Assembly: GCF_051020975.1 (NCBI RefSeq)
Contig: NW_027478159.1
Location: 1,070,501-1,134,500 of the forward strand
Direction of reading: 5' to 3'
From: Osmia lignaria lignaria
Lineage: Eukaryota; Arthropoda; Insecta; Hymenoptera; Megachilidae
Length of the DNA stretch: 64,000 bases
A program made the position numbers and the translations under genes. The notes below the pieces were generated by a model. That model searched no databases. It was given only the letters and a program-made list of their open reading frames with translations, and was not told the origin of the DNA. Positions 47,860-60,095 of the stretch are shown in pieces (position 1 is the stretch's first letter; every line of letters starts with the position of its first letter).

Positions 47860-50113
47860 GATCAGATCCGTAGTTCTCGAGATATATCAAGATATTTAAA
47901 AGTTCCGAAGCCGCACCAACATAATAGAGATACAGAAACACCGTGGCCCCTTTCTTTGAGATAACTCTGCACTATTGCGAGCTGCAAATGCCACTTCCAG
48001 CTTAGCTGTGCAGAGGAAGAACAACAAGAAGAAGAAATATCTCGAAATATGTCCGTCAGGACAGTTCCTTTGAGCTGAATCTGCAAATATCTCGGAAACG
48101 AAGCGAGCTATGGCAAAATGTTAAGAGACGTTTTTTGTAGAGAATTATGTTTCCTACAATTTATGTTCTATGATATTTTTTGATCAGAAGCGTAGTTTTC
48201 GAGATATATCGAGATATTTAAAAGTTCCGAAGCCGCACCAACATAATAGGGATACAGAAACACCGTGGCCCCTTTCTTTGAGATAACTCTGCACTAGTGC
48301 GAGCCGCAAATGCCACTTCCAGCTTAGCTGTGCAGAAGAAGAACAACAAGAAGAAGAAATATCTCGAAATATGTCCGTCAGGCCCCTTCCCTTGAGATAA
48401 ATCTGCAAATATCTCGGAAACCAAGCGAGCTATGGCGAAATGTTAAGAGACCTTTTTTGTAGAGAATTAAGTTTCCTACTTTTCATGTTCTATGATATTT
48501 TTTGATCAGATGCGTAGTTCTCGAGATATATCAAGATATTTAAAAGTTCCGAAGCCGCACCAACATAATAGAGATACAGAAACACCGTGGCCCCTTTCTT
48601 TGAGATAACTCTGCACTAGTGCGAGCCGCAAATGCCACTTCCAGCTTAGCTGTGCAGAAGAAGAACAACAAGAAGAAGAAATATCTCGAAATATGTCCGT
48701 CAGGCCCCTTCCCTTGAGATAAATCTGCAAATATCTCGGAAACCAAGCGAGCTATGGCGAAATCTTAAGAGACCTTTTTTGTAGAGAATTAAGTTCCCTA
48801 CTTTTTATGTTCTATGATATTTTTTGATCAGATGCGTAGTTCTCGAGATATATCAAGATATTTAAAAGTTCCGAAGCCGCACCAACATAATAGAGATACA
48901 GAAACACCGTGGCCCCTTTCTTTGAGATAACTCTGCACTATTGCGAGCTGCAAATGCCACTTCCAGCTTAGCTGTGCAGAGGAAGATCAACAAGAAGAAG
49001 AAATATCTCGAAATATGTCCGTCAGGCCAGTTCCTTTGAGCTGAATCTGCAAATATCTCGGAAACGAAGCGAGCTATGGCAAAATGTTAAGAGACGTTTT
49101 TTGTAGAGAATTATGTTTCCTACAATTTATGTTCTATGATATTTTTTGATCAGAAGCGTAGTTTTCGAGATATATCAAGATATTTAAAAGTTCCGAAGCC
49201 GCACCAACATAATAGAGATACAGAAACACCGTGGCCCCTTTCTTTGAGATAACTCTGCACTATTGCGAGCTGTAAATGCCACTTCCAGCTTAGCTGTGCA
49301 GAAGAAGAACAACAAGAAGAAGAAGTATCTCGAAATATGTCCGTCAGGCCCCTTCCCTTGAGATATATCTGCAAATATCTCGGAAAAGAAGCGAGCTATG
49401 GCAAAATGTTAAGAGACCTTTTTTGTAGAGAATTAAGTTTCCTACTTTTTATGTTCTATGATATTTTTTGATCTGATGCGTAGTTCTCGAGATATATCAA
49501 GATATTTAAAAGTTCCGAAGCCGCACCAACATAATAGAGATACAGAAACACCGTGGCCCCTTTCTTTGAGATAACTCTGCACTAGTGCGAGCCGCAAATG
49601 CCAGTTCCAGCTTAGCTGTGCAGAAGAAGAACAACAAGAAGAAGAAATATCTCGAAATATGTCCGTCAGGCCAGTTCCTTTGAGCTGAATCTGCAAATAT
49701 CTCGGAAACGAAGCGAGCTATGGCAAAATGTTAAGAGACGTTTTTTATAGAGAATTATGGTTCCTACAATTTATGTTCTATGATATTTTTTGATCAGAAG
49801 CGTAGTTTTCGAGATATATCGAGATATTTAAAAGTTCCGAAGCCGCACCAACATAATAGGGATACAGAAACACCGTGGCCCCTTTCTTTGAGATAACTCT
49901 GCACTAGTGCGAGCCGCAAATGCCAGTTCCAGCTTAGCTGTGCAGAAGAAGAACAACAAGAAGAAGAAATATCTCGAAATATGTCCGTCAGGCCCCTTCC
50001 CTTGAGATAAATCTGCAAATATCTCGGAAACGAAGCGAGCTATGGCAAAATGTTAAGAGACCTTTTTTGTAGAGAATTAAGTTTCCTACTTTTTATGTTG
50101 TATGATATTTTTT

Positions 50114-51079
50114 GATCAGATGCGTAGTTCTCGAGATATATCAAGATATTTAAAAGTTCCGAAGCCGCACCAACATAATAGAGATACAGAAACACCGTGG
50201 CCCCTTTATTTGAGAAAACTCTGCACTATTGCGAGCTGCAAATGCCACTTCCAGCTTAGCTGTGCAGAGGAAGAACAACAAGAAGAAGAAATATCTCGAA
50301 ATATGTCCGTCAGGACAGTTCCTTTGAGCTGAATCTGCAAATATCTCGGAAACGAAGCGACCTATGGCAAAATGTTAAGAGACGTTTTTTGTAGAGAATT
50401 ATGTTTCCTACAATTTATGTTCTATGATATTTTTTGATCAGAAGCGTAGTTTTCGAGATATATCGAGATATTTAAAAGTTCCGAAGCCGCACCAACATAA
50501 TAGGGATACAGAAACACCGTGGCCCCTTTCCTTGAGATAACTCTGCACTAGTGCGAGCCGCAAATGCCACTTCCAGCTTAGCTGTGCAGAAGAAGAACAA
50601 CAAGAAGAAGAAATATCTCGAAATATGTCCGTCAGGCCCCTTCCCTTGAGATAAATCTGCAAATATCTCGGAAACGAAGCGAGCTATGGCGAAATGTTAA
50701 GAGACCTTTTTTGTAGAGAATTAAGTTTCCTACTTTTCATGTTCTATGATATTTTTTGATGAGATGCGTAGTTCTCGAGATATATCAAGATATTTAAAAG
50801 TTCCGAAGCCGCACCAACATAATAGAGATACAGAAACACCGTGGCCCCTTTCTTTGAGATAACTCTGCACGATTGCGAGCTGTAAATGCCACTTCCAGCT
50901 TAGCTGTGCAGAAGAAGGACAACAAGAAGAAGAAATATCTCGAAATATGTCCGTCAGGCCCCTTCCCTTGAGATAAATCTGCAAATATCTCGGAAACGAA
51001 GCGAGCTATGGCGAAATGTTAAGAGACCTTTTTTGTAGAGAATTAAGTTTCCTACTTTTTATGTTCTATGATATTTTTT
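50114..51079. repeat. Trimer cassette CTTTATTTGAG / AGGGATACAG / AAGGACAAC (also at 52368 and 57198)
   Basis: Three monomers share this order in all three places: the first with CTTTATTTGAGAAAACTC, CAGGACAGTTCC and GCGACCTATGG; the second with CCCCTTTCCTTGAG and GGCGAAATG; the third with GATGAGATGCG, GCACGATTGCG and AAGGACAAC. The first copy has a GATCAGATG head where the others have GATCTGATG. It is followed by a tandem repeat of the AAGGACAAC monomer (51080). Confidence 0.75.
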
Positions 51080-54000
51080 GATCAGATGCGTAGTTCTCGA
51101 GATATATCAAGATATTTAAAAGTTCCGAAGCCGCACCAACATAATAGAGATACAGAAACACCGTGGCCCCTTTCTTTGAGATAACTCTGCACGATTGCGA
51201 GCTGTAAATGCCACTTCCAGCTTAGCTGTGCAGAAGAAGGACAACAAGAAGAAGAAATATCTCGAAATATGTCCGTCAGGCCCCTTCCCTTGAGATAAAT
51301 CTGCAAATATCTCGGAAACGAAGCGAGCTATGGCGAAATGTTAAGAGACCTTTTTTGTAGAGAATTAAGTTCCCTACTTTTTATGTTCTATGATATTTTT
51401 TGATCAGATGCGTAGTTCTCGAGATATATCAAGATATTTAAAAGTTCCGAAGCCGCACCAACATAATAGAGATACAGAAACACCGTGGCCCCTTTCTTTG
51501 AGATAACTCTGCACTATTGCGAGCTGCAAATGCCACTTCCAGCTTAGCTGTGCAGAGGAAGAACAACAAGAAGAAGAAATATCTCGAAATATGTCCGTCA
51601 GGCCAGTTCCTTTGAGCTGAATCTGCAAATATCTCGGAAACGAAGCGAGCTATGGCAAAATGTTAAGAGACGTTTTTTGTAGAGAATTATGTTTCCTACA
51701 ATTTATGTTCTATGATATTTTTTGATCAGAAGCGTAGTTTTCGAGATATATCAAGATATTTAAAAGTTCCGAAGCCGCACCAACATAATAGAGATACAGA
51801 AACACCGTGGCCCCTTTCTTTGAGATAACTCTGCACTATTGCGAGCTGTAAATGCCACTTCCAGCTTAGCTGTGCAGAAGAAGAACAACAAGAAGAAGAA
51901 ATATTTCGAAATATGTCCGTCAGGCCCCTTCCCTTGAGATATATCTGCAAATATCTCGGAAAAGAAGCGAGCTATGGCAAAATGTTAAGAGACCTTTTTT
52001 GTAGAGAATTATGCTTCCTACAATTTATGTTCTATGATATTTTTTGATCAGAAGCGTAGTTTTCGAGATACATCGAGATATTTAAAAGTTCCGAAGCCAC
52101 ACCAACATAATAGAGATACAGAAACACCGTGGCCCCTTTCTTTGAGATAACTCTGCACTATTGCGAGCTGCAAATGCCACTTCCAGCTTAGCTGTGCAGA
52201 AGAAGAACATCAAGAAGAAGAAATGTCTCGAAACATGTCCGTCAGGCCCCTTCCCCTGAGATAAATCTGCAAATATCTCGGAAACGAAGAGAGCTATGGC
52301 AAAATGTTAAGAGACCTTTTTTGTAGAGAATTAAGTTTCCTACTTTTTATGTTCTATGATATTTTTTGATCTGATGCGTAGTTCTCGAGATATATCAAGA
52401 TATTTAAAAGTTCCGAAGCCGCACCAACATAATAGAGATACAGAAACACCGTGGCCCCTTTATTTGAGAAAACTCTGCACTATTGCGAGCTGCAAATGCC
52501 ACTTCCAGCTTAGCTGTGCAGAGGAAGAACAACAAGAAGAAGAAATATCTCGAAATATGTCCGTCAGGACAGTTCCTTTGAGCTGAATCTGCAAATATCT
52601 CGGAAACGAAGCGACCTATGGCAAAATGTTAAGAGACGTTTTTTGTAGAGAATTATGTTTCCTACAATTTATGTTCTATGATATTTTTTGATCAGAAGCG
52701 TAGTTTTCGAGATATATCGAGATATTTAAAAGTTCCGAAGCCGCACCAACATAATAGGGATACAGAAACACCGTGGCCCCTTTCCTTGAGATAACTCTGC
52801 ACTAGTGCGAGCCGCAAATGCCACTTCCAGCTTAGCTGTGCAGAAGAAGAACAACAAGAAGAAGAAATATCTCGAAATATGTCCGTCAGGCCCCTTCCCT
52901 TGAGATAAATCTGCAAATATCTCGGAAACGAAGCGAGCTATGGCGAAATGTTAAGAGACCTTTTTTGTAGAGAATTAAGTTTCCTACTTTTCATGTTCTA
53001 TGATATTTTTTGATGAGATGCGTAGTTCTCGAGATATATCAAGATATTTAAAAGTTCCGAAGCCGCACCAACATAATAGAGATACAGAAACACCGTGGCC
53101 CCTTTCTTTGAGATAACTCTGCACGATTGCGAGCTGTAAATGCCACTTCCAGCTTAGCTGTGCAGAAGAAGGACAACAAGAAGAAGAAATATCTCGAAAT
53201 ATGTCCGTCAGGCCCCTTCCCTTGAGATAAATCTGCAAATATCTCGGAAACGAAGCGAGCTATGGCGAAATGTTAAGAGACCTTTTTTGTAGAGAATTAA
53301 GTTTCCTACTTTTTATGTTCTATGATATTTTTTGATCAGATGCGTAGTTCTCGAGATATATCAAGATATTTAAAAGTTCCGAAGCCGCACCAACATAATA
53401 GAGATACAGAAACACCGTGGCCCCTTTCTTTGAGATAACTCTGCACTATTGCGAGCTGCAAATGCCACTTCCAGCTTAGCTGTGCAGAAGAAGAACATCA
53501 AGAAGAAGAAATGTCTCGAAATATGTCCGTCAGGCCCCTTCCCCTGAGATAAATCTGCAAATATCTCGGAAACGAAGAGAGCTATGGCAAAATGTTGAGA
53601 GACCTTTTTTGTAGAGAATTAAGTTTCCTACTTTTTATGTTCTATGATATTTTTTGATCTGATGCGTAGTTCTCGAGATATATCAAGATATTTAAAAGTT
53701 CCGAAGCCGCACCAACATAATAGAGATACAGAAACACCGTGGCCCCTTTCTTTGAGATAACTCTGCACTATTGCGAGCTGTAAATGCCACTTCCAGCTTA
53801 GCTGTGCAGAAGAAGAACAACAAGAAGAAGACATATCTCGAAATATGTCCGTCAGGCCCCTTCCCTTGAGATATATCTGCAAATATCTCGGAAACGAAGC
53901 GAGCTATGGCATAATGTTAAGAGACCTTTTTTGTAGAGAATTATGTTTCCTACAATTTATGTTCTATGATATTTTTTGATCAGAAGCGTAGTTTTCGAGA

Positions 54001-54775
54001 TACATCGAGATATTTAAAAGTTCCGAAGCCACACCAACATAATAGAGATACAGAAACACCGTGGCCCCTTTCTTTGAGATAACTCTGCACTAGTGCGAGC
54101 CGCAAATGCCAGTTCCAGCTTAGCTGTGCAGAAGAAGAACAACAAGAAGAAGAAATATCTCGAAATATGTCCGTTAGGCCCCTTCCCTTGAGATAAATCT
54201 GCAAATATCTCGGAAACGAAGCGAGCTATGGCAAAATGTTAAGAGACCTCTTTTGTAGAGAATTAAGCTTCCTACTTTTTATGTTCTATGATATTTTTTG
54301 ATCAGATGCGTAGTTCTCGAGATATATCAAGATATTTAAAAGTTCCGAAGCCGCACCAACATAATAGAGATACAGAAACACCGTGGCCCCTTTCTTTGAG
54401 ATAACTCTGCACTAGTGCGAGCCGCAAATGCCACTTCCAGCTTAGCTGTGCAGAAGAAGAACAACAAGAAGAAGAAATATCTCGAAATATGTCCGTCAGG
54501 CCCCTTCCCTTGAGATAAATCTGCAAATATCTCGGAAACGAAGCGAGCTATGGCAAAATGTTAAGAGACCTTTTTTGTAGAGAATTAAGTTTCCTACTTT
54601 TTATGTTCTATGATATTTTTTGATCAGATGCGTAGTTCTCGAGATATATCAAGATATTTAAAAGTTCCGAAGCCGCACCAACATAATAGAGATACAGAAA
54701 CACCGTGGCCCCTTTCTTTGAGATAACTCTGCACTATTGCGAGCTGCAAATGCCACTTCCAGCTTAGCTGTGCAG
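51080..54775. repeat. Long duplication, copy 1 (pairs with 55910-59605)
   Basis: About eleven and a half monomers recur downstream at a shift of 4830 bp (15 monomers). Private markers agree in both: AAGTTCCCTACTT, ATATTTCGAAATATG, ATTATGCTTCC, GCCACACCAAC, CGAAACATGTCC, CTTTATTTGAG, GATGAGATG, GGCATAATG and AATTAAGCTTCC. The only difference I noticed is C at 51806 against A at 56636. The match ends near 54775, where AGAAGAAG is replaced by AGAGGAAG. Confidence 0.85.
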
Positions 54776-55909
54776 AAGAAGAACATCAAGAAGAAGAAAT
54801 GTCTCGAAATATGTCCGTCAGGCCCCTTCCCCTGAGATAAATCTGCAAATATCTCGGAAACGAAGAGAGCTATGGCAAAATGTTGAGAGACCTTTTTTGT
54901 AGAGAATTAAGTTTCCTACTTTTTATGTTCTATGATATTTTTTGATCTGATGCGTAGTTCTCGAGATATATCAAGATATTTAAAAGTTCCGAAGCCGCAC
55001 CAACATAATAGAGATACAGAAACACCGTGGCCCCTTTCTTTGAGATAACTCTGCACTATTGCGAGCTGTAAATGCCACTTCCAGCTTAGCTGTGCAGAAG
55101 AAGAACAACAAGAAGAAGACATATCTCGAAATATGTCCGTCAGGCCCCTTCCCTTGAGATATATCTGCAAATATCTCGGAAACGAAGCGAGCTATGGCAT
55201 AATGTTAAGAGACCTTTTTTGTAGAGAATTATGTTTCCTACAATTTATGTTCTATGATATTTTTTGATCAGAAGCGTAGTTTTCGAGATACATCGAGATA
55301 TTTAAAAGTTCCGAAGCCACACCAACATAATAGAGATACAGAAACACCGTGGCCCCTTTCTTTGAGATAACTCTGCACTAGTGCGAGCCGCAAATGCCAG
55401 TTCCAGCTTAGCTGTGCAGAAGAAGAACAACAAGAAGAAGAAATATCTCGAAATATGTCCGTTAGGCCCCTTCCCTTGAGATAAATCTGCAAATATCTCG
55501 GAAACGAAGCGAGCTATGGCAAAATGTTAAGAGACCTCTTTTGTAGAGAATTAAGCTTCCTACTTTTTATGTTCTATGATATTTTTTGATCAGATGCGTA
55601 GTTCTCGAGATATATCAAGATATTTAAAAGTTCCGAAGCCGCACCAACATAATAGAGATACAGAAACACCGTGGCCCCTTTCTTTGAGATAACTCTGCAC
55701 TAGTGCGAGCCGCAAATGCCACTTCCAGCTTAGCTGTGCAGAAGAAGAACAACAAGAAGAAGAAATATCTCGAAATATGTCCGTCAGGCCCCTTCCCTTG
55801 AGATAAATCTGCAAATATCTCGGAAACGAAGCGAGCTATGGCAAAATGTTAAGAGACCTTTTTTGTAGAGAATTAAGTTTCCTACTTTTTATGTTCTATG
55901 ATATTTTTT
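53334..55909. repeat. Nested four-monomer tandem repeat (1288 bp, two copies; third at 58164)
   Basis: The four monomers from 53334 recur from 54622: AACATCAAG with ATGTCTCG and CCCCTGAG; GATCTGATG with AAGACATATCTC and GGCATAATG; GAGATACATCGAG with GCCACACC, CCAGTTCCAGC and TCCGTTAGG; and CTAGTGCGAGCCGC. The downstream long copy holds only one such tetramer (58164-59451), so the tandem arose or was lost after, or along with, the longer duplication. Confidence 0.82.
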
Positions 55910-58900
55910 GATCAGATGCGTAGTTCTCGAGATATATCAAGATATTTAAAAGTTCCGAAGCCGCACCAACATAATAGAGATACAGAAACACCGTGGCCCC
56001 TTTCTTTGAGATAACTCTGCACGATTGCGAGCTGTAAATGCCACTTCCAGCTTAGCTGTGCAGAAGAAGGACAACAAGAAGAAGAAATATCTCGAAATAT
56101 GTCCGTCAGGCCCCTTCCCTTGAGATAAATCTGCAAATATCTCGGAAACGAAGCGAGCTATGGCGAAATGTTAAGAGACCTTTTTTGTAGAGAATTAAGT
56201 TCCCTACTTTTTATGTTCTATGATATTTTTTGATCAGATGCGTAGTTCTCGAGATATATCAAGATATTTAAAAGTTCCGAAGCCGCACCAACATAATAGA
56301 GATACAGAAACACCGTGGCCCCTTTCTTTGAGATAACTCTGCACTATTGCGAGCTGCAAATGCCACTTCCAGCTTAGCTGTGCAGAGGAAGAACAACAAG
56401 AAGAAGAAATATCTCGAAATATGTCCGTCAGGCCAGTTCCTTTGAGCTGAATCTGCAAATATCTCGGAAACGAAGCGAGCTATGGCAAAATGTTAAGAGA
56501 CGTTTTTTGTAGAGAATTATGTTTCCTACAATTTATGTTCTATGATATTTTTTGATCAGAAGCGTAGTTTTCGAGATATATCAAGATATTTAAAAGTTCC
56601 GAAGCCGCACCAACATAATAGAGATACAGAAACACAGTGGCCCCTTTCTTTGAGATAACTCTGCACTATTGCGAGCTGTAAATGCCACTTCCAGCTTAGC
56701 TGTGCAGAAGAAGAACAACAAGAAGAAGAAATATTTCGAAATATGTCCGTCAGGCCCCTTCCCTTGAGATATATCTGCAAATATCTCGGAAAAGAAGCGA
56801 GCTATGGCAAAATGTTAAGAGACCTTTTTTGTAGAGAATTATGCTTCCTACAATTTATGTTCTATGATATTTTTTGATCAGAAGCGTAGTTTTCGAGATA
56901 CATCGAGATATTTAAAAGTTCCGAAGCCACACCAACATAATAGAGATACAGAAACACCGTGGCCCCTTTCTTTGAGATAACTCTGCACTATTGCGAGCTG
57001 CAAATGCCACTTCCAGCTTAGCTGTGCAGAAGAAGAACATCAAGAAGAAGAAATGTCTCGAAACATGTCCGTCAGGCCCCTTCCCCTGAGATAAATCTGC
57101 AAATATCTCGGAAACGAAGAGAGCTATGGCAAAATGTTAAGAGACCTTTTTTGTAGAGAATTAAGTTTCCTACTTTTTATGTTCTATGATATTTTTTGAT
57201 CTGATGCGTAGTTCTCGAGATATATCAAGATATTTAAAAGTTCCGAAGCCGCACCAACATAATAGAGATACAGAAACACCGTGGCCCCTTTATTTGAGAA
57301 AACTCTGCACTATTGCGAGCTGCAAATGCCACTTCCAGCTTAGCTGTGCAGAGGAAGAACAACAAGAAGAAGAAATATCTCGAAATATGTCCGTCAGGAC
57401 AGTTCCTTTGAGCTGAATCTGCAAATATCTCGGAAACGAAGCGACCTATGGCAAAATGTTAAGAGACGTTTTTTGTAGAGAATTATGTTTCCTACAATTT
57501 ATGTTCTATGATATTTTTTGATCAGAAGCGTAGTTTTCGAGATATATCGAGATATTTAAAAGTTCCGAAGCCGCACCAACATAATAGGGATACAGAAACA
57601 CCGTGGCCCCTTTCCTTGAGATAACTCTGCACTAGTGCGAGCCGCAAATGCCACTTCCAGCTTAGCTGTGCAGAAGAAGAACAACAAGAAGAAGAAATAT
57701 CTCGAAATATGTCCGTCAGGCCCCTTCCCTTGAGATAAATCTGCAAATATCTCGGAAACGAAGCGAGCTATGGCGAAATGTTAAGAGACCTTTTTTGTAG
57801 AGAATTAAGTTTCCTACTTTTCATGTTCTATGATATTTTTTGATGAGATGCGTAGTTCTCGAGATATATCAAGATATTTAAAAGTTCCGAAGCCGCACCA
57901 ACATAATAGAGATACAGAAACACCGTGGCCCCTTTCTTTGAGATAACTCTGCACGATTGCGAGCTGTAAATGCCACTTCCAGCTTAGCTGTGCAGAAGAA
58001 GGACAACAAGAAGAAGAAATATCTCGAAATATGTCCGTCAGGCCCCTTCCCTTGAGATAAATCTGCAAATATCTCGGAAACGAAGCGAGCTATGGCGAAA
58101 TGTTAAGAGACCTTTTTTGTAGAGAATTAAGTTTCCTACTTTTTATGTTCTATGATATTTTTTGATCAGATGCGTAGTTCTCGAGATATATCAAGATATT
58201 TAAAAGTTCCGAAGCCGCACCAACATAATAGAGATACAGAAACACCGTGGCCCCTTTCTTTGAGATAACTCTGCACTATTGCGAGCTGCAAATGCCACTT
58301 CCAGCTTAGCTGTGCAGAAGAAGAACATCAAGAAGAAGAAATGTCTCGAAATATGTCCGTCAGGCCCCTTCCCCTGAGATAAATCTGCAAATATCTCGGA
58401 AACGAAGAGAGCTATGGCAAAATGTTGAGAGACCTTTTTTGTAGAGAATTAAGTTTCCTACTTTTTATGTTCTATGATATTTTTTGATCTGATGCGTAGT
58501 TCTCGAGATATATCAAGATATTTAAAAGTTCCGAAGCCGCACCAACATAATAGAGATACAGAAACACCGTGGCCCCTTTCTTTGAGATAACTCTGCACTA
58601 TTGCGAGCTGTAAATGCCACTTCCAGCTTAGCTGTGCAGAAGAAGAACAACAAGAAGAAGACATATCTCGAAATATGTCCGTCAGGCCCCTTCCCTTGAG
58701 ATATATCTGCAAATATCTCGGAAACGAAGCGAGCTATGGCATAATGTTAAGAGACCTTTTTTGTAGAGAATTATGTTTCCTACAATTTATGTTCTATGAT
58801 ATTTTTTGATCAGAAGCGTAGTTTTCGAGATACATCGAGATATTTAAAAGTTCCGAAGCCACACCAACATAATAGAGATACAGAAACACCGTGGCCCCTT

Positions 58901-59605
58901 TCTTTGAGATAACTCTGCACTAGTGCGAGCCGCAAATGCCAGTTCCAGCTTAGCTGTGCAGAAGAAGAACAACAAGAAGAAGAAATATCTCGAAATATGT
59001 CCGTTAGGCCCCTTCCCTTGAGATAAATCTGCAAATATCTCGGAAACGAAGCGAGCTATGGCAAAATGTTAAGAGACCTCTTTTGTAGAGAATTAAGCTT
59101 CCTACTTTTTATGTTCTATGATATTTTTTGATCAGATGCGTAGTTCTCGAGATATATCAAGATATTTAAAAGTTCCGAAGCCGCACCAACATAATAGAGA
59201 TACAGAAACACCGTGGCCCCTTTCTTTGAGATAACTCTGCACTAGTGCGAGCCGCAAATGCCACTTCCAGCTTAGCTGTGCAGAAGAAGAACAACAAGAA
59301 GAAGAAATATCTCGAAATATGTCCGTCAGGCCCCTTCCCTTGAGATAAATCTGCAAATATCTCGGAAACGAAGCGAGCTATGGCAAAATGTTAAGAGACC
59401 TTTTTTGTAGAGAATTAAGTTTCCTACTTTTTATGTTCTATGATATTTTTTGATCAGATGCGTAGTTCTCGAGATATATCAAGATATTTAAAAGTTCCGA
59501 AGCCGCACCAACATAATAGAGATACAGAAACACCGTGGCCCCTTTCTTTGAGATAACTCTGCACTATTGCGAGCTGCAAATGCCACTTCCAGCTTAGCTG
59601 TGCAG
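55910..59605. repeat. Long duplication, copy 2
   Basis: This is the downstream partner of 51080-54775, with the same monomer order and markers. The near identity makes it one of the youngest long rearrangements in the window. It is followed by a different monomer context, with an ATCGGCAAATAT private change near 59672. Confidence 0.85.
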
Positions 59606-60095
59606 AGGAAGAACAACAAGAAGAAGAAATATCTCGAAATATGTCCGTCAGGCCAGTTCCTTTGAGCTGAATCGGCAAATATCTCGGAAACGAAGCGAGC
59701 TATGGCAAAATGTTAAGAGACGTTTTTTGTAGAGAATTATGTTTCCTACAATTTATGTTCTATGATATTTTTTGATCAGAAGCGTAGTTTTCGAGATATA
59801 TCGAGATATTTAAAAGTTCCGAAGCCGCACCAACATAATAGGGATACAGAAACACCGTGGCCCCTTTCTTTGAGATAACTCTGCACTAGTGCGAGCCGCA
59901 AATGCCACTTCCAGCTTAGCTGTGCAGAAGAAGAACAACAAGAAGAAGAAATATCTCGAAATATGTCCGTCAGGCCCATTCCCTTGAGATAAATCTGCAA
60001 ATATCTCGGAAACGAAGCGAGCTATGGCAAAATGTTAAGAGACCTATTTTGTAGAGAATTAAGCTTCCTACTTTTTATGTTCTATGATATTTTTT

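Noticed and set aside
50102..57416. Plus-strand 76-codon frames at 50102-50332, 52356-52586 and 57186-57416
   Set aside because: They open only because GAGATAAC became GAGAAAAC in one monomer family that was copied three times. They have no independent support. The 65-codon plus-strand frame at 19616-19813 and the 68-78-codon second-frame minus-strand frames (near 12807, 14739, 19891, 26653, 32449, 48218, 48540) are equally variant-driven.
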